A stretch of DNA of 7,996 bases from an uncultured Bacteroidales bacterium. GTDB taxonomy: Bacteria > Bacteroidota > Bacteroidia > Bacteroidales > Paludibacteraceae. Where the stretch lies: contig CALDPN010000001.1 of NCBI GenBank assembly GCA_937911235.1, positions 1-7,996 on the forward strand, read 5' to 3'. Under the pieces are notes generated by a model, which saw only the letters and a list, made by a program, of their open reading frames with translations, was not told the origin of the DNA and ran no database searches. Position numbers and translations under genes: made by a program. This document shows, in pieces, positions 1 to 5,801 of the stretch; positions within the stretch are counted from its first letter, which is position 1; the number at the start of each line of letters is the position of its first letter.

Positions 1-1
1 A

Positions 2-106
2 TTTGACTACAGTTACGGTGACGGTAACATCTTTGGCGGTGTTACGGCAACGGCCTATTATCCTGCTGATGATGCCACCTGGACGGAGGAAGTCCGCCAG
101 AACTAC
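2..106 (+). other. Unassigned possible coding fragment at left edge
   Basis: Reading the plus strand from base 2 gives an open stretch beginning FDYSYGDGNIFGGV and continuing to about NYGG. Its composition (aromatic, Gly and Asp rich, ending in TWTEEVRQNY) resembles a real protein more than the antisense reading does over the same bases. I do not recognise a family. The minus strand stops resembling the DRTGG-type domain at about base 95, so a second join may lie near 80-111. Short inverted repeats occur there (CCGCC at 94-98, GGCGG at 107-111). This could equally be noise. Confidence is low. Confidence 0.2.
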
Positions 107-235
107 GGCGGCAGGCTCTGTGAGCGTTGCGACCGCAATGACGTTTGCGTTAGACATAATGGTTATCCATACGTTTCCCGATACGGCCCTTCCCATGACC
201 CAGCTGAGAAGGTCGCCTACGTATACGCCGTCAAT
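95..235 (-). pseudogene. DRTGG-type domain fragment joined in frame to a J-domain
   Basis: The minus-strand frame that starts as dnaJ at 424 continues without a stop to the edge, but after residue 63 it no longer looks like DnaJ. Residues 64-110 (IDGVYVGDLLSWVMGRA, then WITIMSNANVIAVATL and a PAAVVLA strand) match my recollection of the small DRTGG-domain proteins of Clostridia, some found near hydrogenase genes. In that family the motif GDLLSWVMGRA...WITIMSN is strongly conserved. The match begins mid-domain, with the family's N-terminal part missing, and ends before the family's C-terminal part. This argues for a fragment rather than an evolved fusion. The GC content is far higher than in grpE. 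I infer foreign or chimeric sequence; the family recognition is from memory and unconfirmed. Confidence 0.5.
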
Positions 236-424
236 TTTTTTGTCGGGGTCGGAAAGGATAGAATACGCCTCGTTAACCTCTTTGAACTTATCCTCGGCTT
301 CCTTGTTGCCGGGGTTCGCATCGGGGTGGTATTGCTTCGCCATTCTGCGATAAGCTTTTTTTATTTCGTCGGCTGTGGCAGTTTTACTTACCCCAAGCAC
401 TTCGTAATAATCTCTCTTTTCCAT
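236..424 (-). CDS. dnaJ: DnaJ co-chaperone, N-terminal J-domain only (partial/chimeric)
   Basis: The protein starts MEKRDYYEVLGVSKTATADE and carries a complete J-domain over residues 1-63, with the HPD motif at 33-35 that stimulates DnaK ATPase activity. It ends with the usual helix IV region (FKEVNEAYSILSDPDKK). The normal continuation, RYDQFG followed by a Gly/Phe linker and four zinc-binding CxxCxGxG repeats, is absent: at residue 64 the frame passes into a different domain. The start lies 8 bp after the grpE stop, the classic grpE-dnaJ arrangement, so a true dnaJ belongs here. From about base 390 leftward the codons become GC-rich (GCC, GAC, CCC, AAC), unlike grpE. The body of this J-domain also looks Clostridia-like (YHPDANPGNKEAE), so the switch from the Bacteroidota genome may lie inside the first conserved codons of dnaJ. 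Confidence 0.7.
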
Positions 425-432
425 GATATATA

Positions 433-984
433 TTATTCTGCCACTACAACCTTAGAGAATCTAATCACTTTGTCGTGGAATGTATATCCTTTTTGTGTAC
501 AGTCTATAATTTTACCTTTAAGTTCTGGCACTGGTGCTGGGAATAAAGAAATAGCTTCATGAAAATCTGTATTGAAATCTGCATCTTTAGTTTCTATTTC
601 TTTTACACCATTGCTATTTAAGAAATTTACAAACTTAGAGTGAATTAAAACTATACCCTCTTTTATTGGTGAATCTTCTTCTGGAAGGTGTTGAATGGCA
701 CGTTCAAAATCATCAATAATAGGTAGTAAATTTACAAATACTTGTTCACCACCATATTTAATTAAGTCGGCACGTTCTTTTATAGTTTTTCTTTTATAGT
801 TTTCAAAGTCTGCCATCAAACGAAGATGTTTGTCGTTCATTTCCAATATTTTATCGGCAAGTGAACTTTCTACAGTTGCATCTTCAGATTGTTCAGAAGC
901 CTCAGAAGAAGCCTCATTTGCTGCAGTGTTTTCAACTGTTTCTTCGTTTAAAATCTCTTCTTTTTCCTCGTTTTCTTTTTTCAT
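433..984 (-). CDS. grpE: GrpE nucleotide exchange factor
   Basis: This is the cytoplasmic nucleotide exchange factor that releases ADP from DnaK, working with DnaJ. The 183-residue product has an acidic, probably disordered N-terminus (1-40), a long helix (about 42-75, with MADFENYKRKT) that forms the dimer stalk, then the four-helix region YGGEQVFVNLLPIIDDFERA (77-96). The C-terminal beta wing includes FHEAI and QKGYTFHDKVIRFSKVVVA. Length is normal for the family. I chose the Met at 984, which is separated by one base from the yidC stop (TAAGATG) and so is likely to be translated by coupled re-initiation. An upstream in-frame Met at 1032 would add 16 residues lying inside yidC and unlike GrpE. 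The gene lies directly upstream of dnaJ. Confidence 0.93.
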   Translation of the reverse strand: MKKENEEKEEILNEETVENTAANEASSEASEQSEDATVESSLADKILEMNDKHLRLMADFENYKRKTIKERADLIKYGGEQVFVNLLPIIDDFERAIQHLPEEDSPIKEGIVLIHSKFVNFLNSNGVKEIETKDADFNTDFHEAISLFPAPVPELKGKIIDCTQKGYTFHDKVIRFSKVVVAE

Positions 985-985
985 C

Positions 986-2857
986 TTATCTACGTCTTTG
1001 TTGTTTCTTAATTTGTTCGCGTTGTCTAGCAAGTTGCTCTTTTTGCATTTGTTCTAGACGTTCCATAAAGCCAGATTTCTTTTTAGCTTTTGGTTTATAG
1101 TTGTTTAGTTTGTCTAGTATCTTTTGGTCATTGATTGCCAAACGGAAAATAAATGTTTGAAGTAGTGTCAATAATGTTGATACTAAATAATAATATGTAA
1201 GACCAGATGCATAGTCGTTGAAGAAGAATAGGAACATAATTGGCATTAAGTACATCATCCACTTCATAGCTGGCATTTGTGCGTTGCTAGCACCTTGTGC
1301 ATCTGAAGAAATCTTAGTAGAAATAATGTTGGCAATAGCCATAAGCAAACAGAACAAGCTTATATGGTTTCCATAATAGCTAGAAATGAATGGAATATAC
1401 ACATCCCAGCTAAATATAGAATCGTATGAAGAAAGGTCGTCTGCCCATAAGAATCCTTGTTGGCGTAGTTCAATTGCTACAGGGAAGAACACGAACAATG
1501 CAAATAGAATTGGCATTTGAAGAAGCATTGGAAGACAACCACCCATTGGGCTCACTCCCACTTTTCTATAAAGTGCCATTGTTGCTTGTTGGCGTTCCAT
1601 TGGTTTATCTTCTGGAATTCTCTTATTTATTTCTTCGATTTGTGGGCGAAGAACACGCATTTTAGCAGTTGACATATAAGATTTGTATGTCAAAGGTAAA
1701 ATAAGCAGTTTAATAATAAGAGTAAGCAAGAAAATAATTAAACCATAATTTGCTATAAATGAACCTAATAGGTTGAAGATTGGAATGACAAGATATTTGT
1801 TAACCCAACCAAAAATACCCCAACCTAGTGGCACAAGCTCTTCAAGATTTAGTTTGTCGGCAGATGTTTGTGCATTGTCGTCGTAGTTTTTAAGATCTTG
1901 ATATGAGTTTGGTCCAAAATAGAATTTTAGGTTTGTAGGCTGTGCACCACTTGCATCGTAGTTGAATGAAAGTTGTGTTTTACAGTCTTTTAGGTAATTA
2001 ACAGGCTCGCTAATGTTTGATTCTACTTCTACATTGGTGAAATAGTCTTCTGCGATTAAAACACTAGAGAAGAATTGGTCTTTACAAGCCACCCATTTTA
2101 CTTTACCGATAAGTTTTTCTGCATCGGCACCATTTTCGCTCAAACATTCTACTTCATCATCGTAGTATTTATAATAAAGAGCAGAATAACGTCCTTCAAA
2201 TTTTTTACTACGTTCTTGTTGACGCATGTTTAAGTTCCATGTCATATCCACAGTGTTCATACGTGGAGATAGCACGTTGTTCATGCCTTTAGACTGAATG
2301 CTGTAGTTTACCATAAAACCATCTAAGCTATAAACTTGGCTTAGAGTTTCACCAGATTCTAGTGTAATGCTCATAGCAAGTGTGCTATCATTAAGCATTG
2401 TAGGGGTGAAATATAGGTTTGAAGATTCTACAACACGGTTGTTTGCAGTAACCAAGGTGAAATATTGCTCAGCGTCTTGTTCATCATACAAGATAAGGGC
2501 GTTTTTGTCGTAGTTCTTATAGTTTTTAAGTTCTACTTCTGTGATATTACCACCTTTTGTATTAAGGGTAAGTTTTAGTTCTTCATTTTCTATCACTACT
2601 TTTTTGTTCTCACCTTGAGAAAAAGGAGTAAATACGCCATAATCAAATGCTTGATTTGCTTTTGCTGAATCTTGTTGCATTATGGTTTGTTGGTACATAA
2701 TTTCTTGTTCCATAGCCTTTTGTGCTTGCACTGCAGCTATAGAATCATTGTAAGCTTGTTGTTTTGCCAACTCCTCTTCTGATGGTCTTGATAGCCATGA
2801 AAAACCTACTAGTATGGCTAAAATAAGGGCAAATCCTATAATCGTGTTTTTGTCCAT
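986..2857 (-). CDS. yidC: YidC membrane protein insertase
   Basis: This 623-residue inner-membrane insertase places proteins in the membrane alone or with SecYEG. It has an N-terminal membrane anchor (residues 5-22, TIIGFALILAILVGFSWL), a Glu/Gln-rich linker (25-65) and a large periplasmic P1 domain (about 75-340). The conserved 60 kDa inner-membrane-protein core follows, with helices near 350-390, 438-462, 495-515 and 532-575. Family signatures include LPLTYKSYMSTAKMRVLRPQ (387-406) and SPMGGCLPMLLQMPI (436-450). The hydrophilic groove residue that is Arg in E. coli (R366) aligns with Lys383. The tail (587-623) is very basic, as in YidC forms that bind ribosomes directly. The start is 17 bp after pyrG, and the stop lies 1 bp before the grpE start. 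Confidence 0.97.
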   Translation of the reverse strand: MDKNTIIGFALILAILVGFSWLSRPSEEELAKQQAYNDSIAAVQAQKAMEQEIMYQQTIMQQDSAKANQAFDYGVFTPFSQGENKKVVIENEELKLTLNTKGGNITEVELKNYKNYDKNALILYDEQDAEQYFTLVTANNRVVESSNLYFTPTMLNDSTLAMSITLESGETLSQVYSLDGFMVNYSIQSKGMNNVLSPRMNTVDMTWNLNMRQQERSKKFEGRYSALYYKYYDDEVECLSENGADAEKLIGKVKWVACKDQFFSSVLIAEDYFTNVEVESNISEPVNYLKDCKTQLSFNYDASGAQPTNLKFYFGPNSYQDLKNYDDNAQTSADKLNLEELVPLGWGIFGWVNKYLVIPIFNLLGSFIANYGLIIFLLTLIIKLLILPLTYKSYMSTAKMRVLRPQIEEINKRIPEDKPMERQQATMALYRKVGVSPMGGCLPMLLQMPILFALFVFFPVAIELRQQGFLWADDLSSYDSIFSWDVYIPFISSYYGNHISLFCLLMAIANIISTKISSDAQGASNAQMPAMKWMMYLMPIMFLFFFNDYASGLTYYYLVSTLLTLLQTFIFRLAINDQKILDKLNNYKPKAKKKSGFMERLEQMQKEQLARQREQIKKQQRRR

Positions 2858-2874
2858 GTTAATTGTTTAAATTC

Positions 2875-4479
2875 TTATTTTGTGATTGATGCTTTAATAA
2901 AGTTTACAAATAATGGATGTGGTTTTTCTACAGAACTTCTGTATTCTGGTAAGAATTGTGTACCAACATACCATTTGTGTTCTGGAAGTTCTATGATTTC
3001 AACAAGACCCATCTCTGGATTTATACCTGCAAATTTCATACCAGCTTTTTCAAACTGTTCTTTGTAAGCGTTGTTAAACTCGTTTTTGTGGTTGTGACGT
3101 TCTGCAATAAATGTGGTTCCGTATGCTTCTGCAGACTTAGTACCTTCTGCAAGTTCGCATTCGTAAGCACCTAAACGCATAGCACCTTCTACATCGTTGA
3201 TGTCTTTTAGGCTTGCCATTGGGTCGATAACCTTGTTTTCTGTTTGAGGATTTACCTCTGTAGAGTTTGCATCTTTAATGCCAAGTACGTTGCGGGCAAA
3301 GTCAACAACCATACATTGCATACCTAATGAGATACCAAGTGTAGGGATATTGTTTTCGCGAGCAAATTTAGCAGCAAGCACTTTACCTTCCACACCTCTA
3401 CGACCAAATCCTGGAGCAATAAGGATACCGTCTACTCCACCAAGTTGTTCTGCTACATTTTCATCTGTTAAGTTTGCAGATTGGATAGAGATAAGGTTAA
3501 GTTTTCTATCATTGTAAACACATGCTTGTAGAAGTGCTTCGTGAATAGATTTGTATGCGTCTTGAAGTTCCACATATTTACCTACAAGTGCAATGTTAAC
3601 TTTCTCTGTAGCAGAGTACATTCTGTCTAGGAATGAAGTCCATTTGCTTAAGTCTGATGTGGTATCTTCTGGGTTTAAACCTACTTTTCTAAGGATGATT
3701 GAGTCTAGGTTTTGACGTTGCATTCTTAGAGGAACTTCGTAGATAGAAGGCACGTCTTTACTTTGGATAACAGCATCTTTGCTTACGTTGCAGAACAAAG
3801 ATACTTTGTCGCGCATTTCTTGGTTGATGTCGTGTTCTGTTCTTAAAACCAATACATCTGGTTGAATACCAAGCTCTTGTAGTTTTTTAACTGAGTGTTG
3901 AGTTGGTTTTGTTTTTAGTTCTTTAGCAGCTGCTAAATATGGAACGTATGTTAAGTGCACGATAAGACAATCTTGACCAAGTTCCCATTTTAGCTGACGA
4001 ACACTTTCTAGGAATGGAAGAGATTCGATATCACCTGCTACCCCACCAATTTCTGTAATAACGAAGTCGAATTTGTTCTTTTTGCCAAAATATAGCACGT
4101 TTTTCTTGATTTCGTCTGTGATATGAGGGATAATTTGCACTGTACGGCCTTCATATTCACCTTTACGTTCTTTATTGATTACGTTTTGATAGATACGACC
4201 AGTGGTGAAACTGTTGTTTTTGCAAGTTTCTACACTAGTGAAACGTTCGTAGTGACCTAAGTCTAAGTCTGTTTGGTGACCATCTGCTGTAACGTAACAC
4301 TCACCGTGTTCGTATGGATTTAGAGTACCTGGATCCACATTTAAATATGGGTCAAACTTTTGGTTTGTTACACTATAGCCTCTAGATTGAAGTAGTTTAC
4401 CAATAGAAGCTGAAATAATTCCTTTACCTAAAGATGATGTTACACCACCTGTTACGAAAATGTACTTAGTACGTCCCAT
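2875..4479 (-). CDS. pyrG: CTP synthase with apparently inactive glutaminase domain
   Basis: CTP synthase converts UTP, ATP and glutamine (or ammonia) to CTP, the last step of pyrimidine nucleotide synthesis. The 534-residue length is normal. The synthetase domain (1 to about 270) is well conserved: P-loop GGVTSSLGKG (11-20), DLDLGHYERF (71-80) with the Mg-binding Asp, ITEIGGVAGDIES with Glu143, and the UTP-site segment KTKPTQHSVKK (189-199). The glutamine amidotransferase domain (about 293-534) keeps the fold signatures: PGFGRRGVEG, LGMQ, DANSTE, and PE of the triad with Glu512. However, the nucleophile Cys of LGICLGMQ is Ser384 (codon TCA, 3328-3330) and the catalytic His of QFHPE is Leu510 (codon TTA, 2950-2952). 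The segment RHRHRYE is RHNHKNE, so the Arg-Tyr pair of the glutamine pocket (E. coli R470/Y471) is Lys-Asn. I infer that it uses ammonia only. It sits 20 bp after the thioredoxin-like gene and 17 bp before yidC. Confidence 0.96.
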   Translation of the reverse strand: MGRTKYIFVTGGVTSSLGKGIISASIGKLLQSRGYSVTNQKFDPYLNVDPGTLNPYEHGECYVTADGHQTDLDLGHYERFTSVETCKNNSFTTGRIYQNVINKERKGEYEGRTVQIIPHITDEIKKNVLYFGKKNKFDFVITEIGGVAGDIESLPFLESVRQLKWELGQDCLIVHLTYVPYLAAAKELKTKPTQHSVKKLQELGIQPDVLVLRTEHDINQEMRDKVSLFCNVSKDAVIQSKDVPSIYEVPLRMQRQNLDSIILRKVGLNPEDTTSDLSKWTSFLDRMYSATEKVNIALVGKYVELQDAYKSIHEALLQACVYNDRKLNLISIQSANLTDENVAEQLGGVDGILIAPGFGRRGVEGKVLAAKFARENNIPTLGISLGMQCMVVDFARNVLGIKDANSTEVNPQTENKVIDPMASLKDINDVEGAMRLGAYECELAEGTKSAEAYGTTFIAERHNHKNEFNNAYKEQFEKAGMKFAGINPEMGLVEIIELPEHKWYVGTQFLPEYRSSVEKPHPLFVNFIKASITK

Positions 4480-4499
4480 CGTTGTATAAATTTTATATG

Positions 4500-4928
4500 T
4501 TATTTTTTATTGTTGTTGAAAAAATATTGATCTACAATTTCTTTTAGTTGGTCTTGAGTCATATACCCTTGAGCATAAGTGGCTTTGCCTTGCATTGGAA
4601 TGAAAAATATTGTTGGCATTACTTTTACTCCAAAAAACTTGGCAAGTTCTTTTTCTCTATCTACATCAATTTTGTATATAACCAATTTGTCTTTATATTC
4701 TTTTTGAAGTGCTTTAAGCTCTGGTGCAAGCATTTTACAAGGACCACACCAAGTAGCATAAAAGTCGAGAATAACAGGCACATTTGTCTTTAAAACTATG
4801 TTTTGAGTATCTTTTTCAAAGTCCCAAACATACTTTTTAAAGTCTGCTGTAGTAATATTTGATTGTGCAAAAGCACCTAACGAGACAAATATTAATGCTA
4901 AGATTAATTTAATTTTTCTTCCAACCAT
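4500..4928 (-). CDS. Exported thioredoxin-fold protein
   Basis: This 142-residue protein has a signal peptide (1-21: basic VGRKIK, hydrophobic LILALIFVSLGAF, likely cleavage AFA|QS) followed by a thioredoxin domain. The active site is WCGPC (Cys61 and Cys64) and the cis-proline loop is VMPT (Pro105). It is therefore a periplasmic thiol-disulfide oxidoreductase, probably reducing or repairing disulfides in envelope proteins. The redox partner cannot be told from the sequence. The CGPC pair and classic fold make it closer to TrxA than to the TlpA/ResA family. Its Met start lies inside the preceding lipoprotein gene (25 bp overlap) and is the only Met before residue 66, which indicates translational coupling. 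I give no gene symbol because Bacteroidota carry several such paralogues. Confidence 0.9.
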   Translation of the reverse strand: MVGRKIKLILALIFVSLGAFAQSNITTADFKKYVWDFEKDTQNIVLKTNVPVILDFYATWCGPCKMLAPELKALQKEYKDKLVIYKIDVDREKELAKFFGVKVMPTIFFIPMQGKATYAQGYMTQDQLKEIVDQYFFNNNKK

Positions 4929-5716
4929 TGTATTTTGTTTTTTGTGGTTTTGATTGTCTTTTCAAGTGTGTACAATTCTTTTCTTATGTTTGCAAATTGT
5001 ACAGTCTCGGTCAATATTTTTTTGTCCTCTTTTTCAAGGAAATACTTATAATTTTTCTCTCCGTAAAGGCTCACTGTGAGCAACTTATCTTGGTAAATTG
5101 CTATAAAACCTAGGACATTGTTTTGCTTTGTTTGATTGAATGTAACGTACTCCCAGTTTACTCCCAAATCTGTGAAACTATAGTTGTATGCACTAGAAGT
5201 TGGTACTTTAAGAGTGCTTGCGTATAGGTCTGAAAAACTTACCTTTACAGAATCATGTGCAAGTTTCTTGCCAGAATACACGCTTATTAGGTTTAAATCG
5301 CCATTTTCTTGCACTTCTGCCACTAGATTTGTGCGTGGATAGTAGTTTTTACCACGTTTTTTGTGAGTGTAAACCTTTTTAGATGAGTAAGTTGTGTCTG
5401 CAACTGTGAAATTTTTCGCCACAGAATCATAACTTTGTTTTAACACAACATACAGACTATCAAAGTATTGTAAATTTCTAGTATTTTCTCTAAATTCTAT
5501 TTTATTCATTAGTTCAGAAGCACTTTTGCGCACTTGAACTTCTTTTGGATAAGTGGAATGAATGGAATCAATAAGAATTTTTGCAGAGTTTAAACTGTCT
5601 GAAGTATAGAGAGAAGATGCCCTTAATAGCATATTTTCGGCTTGTTCCTTGTGGCTTGGGGCGCAAGAAGATAAACATACTATTAATACAATTACTATAT
5701 TATATATCTTTCTCAT
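4904..5716 (-). CDS. Lipoprotein of unknown function
   Basis: I do not recognise this 270-residue protein. It begins with a lipoprotein signal, MRKIYNIVIVLIV followed by lipobox LSSC, so Cys18 should be lipidated; the following residues (APSHKE) do not decide between inner and outer membrane. Residues 22-73 form a helix pair resembling a single tetratricopeptide repeat (AENMLLRASSLYTSDSLNSA, then ILIDSIHSTYP). Residues 75-100 are helical. The middle (about 110-225) is predicted mainly beta (YYPRTNLVAEV, LNLISVYSGKKL, WEYVTFNQ). The C-terminus (226-270) is a charged helix, probably a coiled coil (KELYTLEKTIKTTKNKIQWL). It is first in the operon, and its 3' end overlaps the exported thioredoxin gene by 25 bp, so the two may act together in the periplasm. 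That functional link is inference. Confidence 0.85.
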   Translation of the reverse strand: MRKIYNIVIVLIVCLSSCAPSHKEQAENMLLRASSLYTSDSLNSAKILIDSIHSTYPKEVQVRKSASELMNKIEFRENTRNLQYFDSLYVVLKQSYDSVAKNFTVADTTYSSKKVYTHKKRGKNYYPRTNLVAEVQENGDLNLISVYSGKKLAHDSVKVSFSDLYASTLKVPTSSAYNYSFTDLGVNWEYVTFNQTKQNNVLGFIAIYQDKLLTVSLYGEKNYKYFLEKEDKKILTETVQFANIRKELYTLEKTIKTTKNKIQWLEEKLN

Positions 5717-5725
5717 TCCAAACTA

Positions 5726-5760
5726 CAAAGGTAAATATTTTTTTGGGAATTTAATACAAA
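5726..5760 (-). promoter_or_regulatory. Bacteroidota-type promoter for the lipoprotein-pyrG-yidC-grpE operon
   Basis: Reading the minus strand, TACCTTTG (5733-5726) matches the Bacteroidota -7 consensus TAnnTTTG. A TTTG (5760-5757) lies 23 bp upstream, slightly longer than usual. Transcription would start near 5720, leaving only a few bases before the ATG at 5716, so the mRNA would be almost leaderless. The lipoprotein start itself is secure, because the signal peptide needs that Met. Confidence 0.5.
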
Positions 5761-5773
5761 AAAACTATCTTTG
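5742..5773 (+). promoter_or_regulatory. Bacteroidota-type promoter for the CCA-adding enzyme gene
   Basis: TATCTTTG (5766-5773) matches TAnnTTTG, and TTTG (5742-5745) lies 20 bp upstream, good spacing for the Bacteroidota primary sigma factor. The expected start is close to 5779-5781. This gives a leader of about 20 bases before the ATG at 5802 and argues against longer in-frame starts at 5649 or 5781. The upstream TTTG lies inside the spacer of the divergent operon promoter. Confidence 0.6.
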
Positions 5774-5801
5774 TTCATTGATGTTGATAAAAAATTATCC
5801 T

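Noticed and set aside
80..111. Inverted repeats (GGAC/GTCC, CCGCC/GGCGG) as a possible recombination site
   Set aside because: Arms are only 4-5 bases and GC-rich sequence yields these by chance; noted only as lying near a suspected join.
3..353. Plus-strand open frame opposite dnaJ (116 codons)
   Set aside because: Low-complexity Thr/Ser/Leu composition and antisense to a clear J-domain; a shadow.
985..1032. Upstream Met giving a 199-residue GrpE
   Set aside because: The extra 16 residues lie within the yidC coding tail in another frame, are not GrpE-like, and a well-placed Met lies 1 bp after the yidC stop.
5649..5801. N-terminal extension of the CCA-adding enzyme reading frame (51 extra codons)
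   Set aside because: It crosses the plus-strand promoter and overlaps the 5' end of the divergent lipoprotein gene; the residues do not resemble the family, and the predicted transcript starts near 5780.
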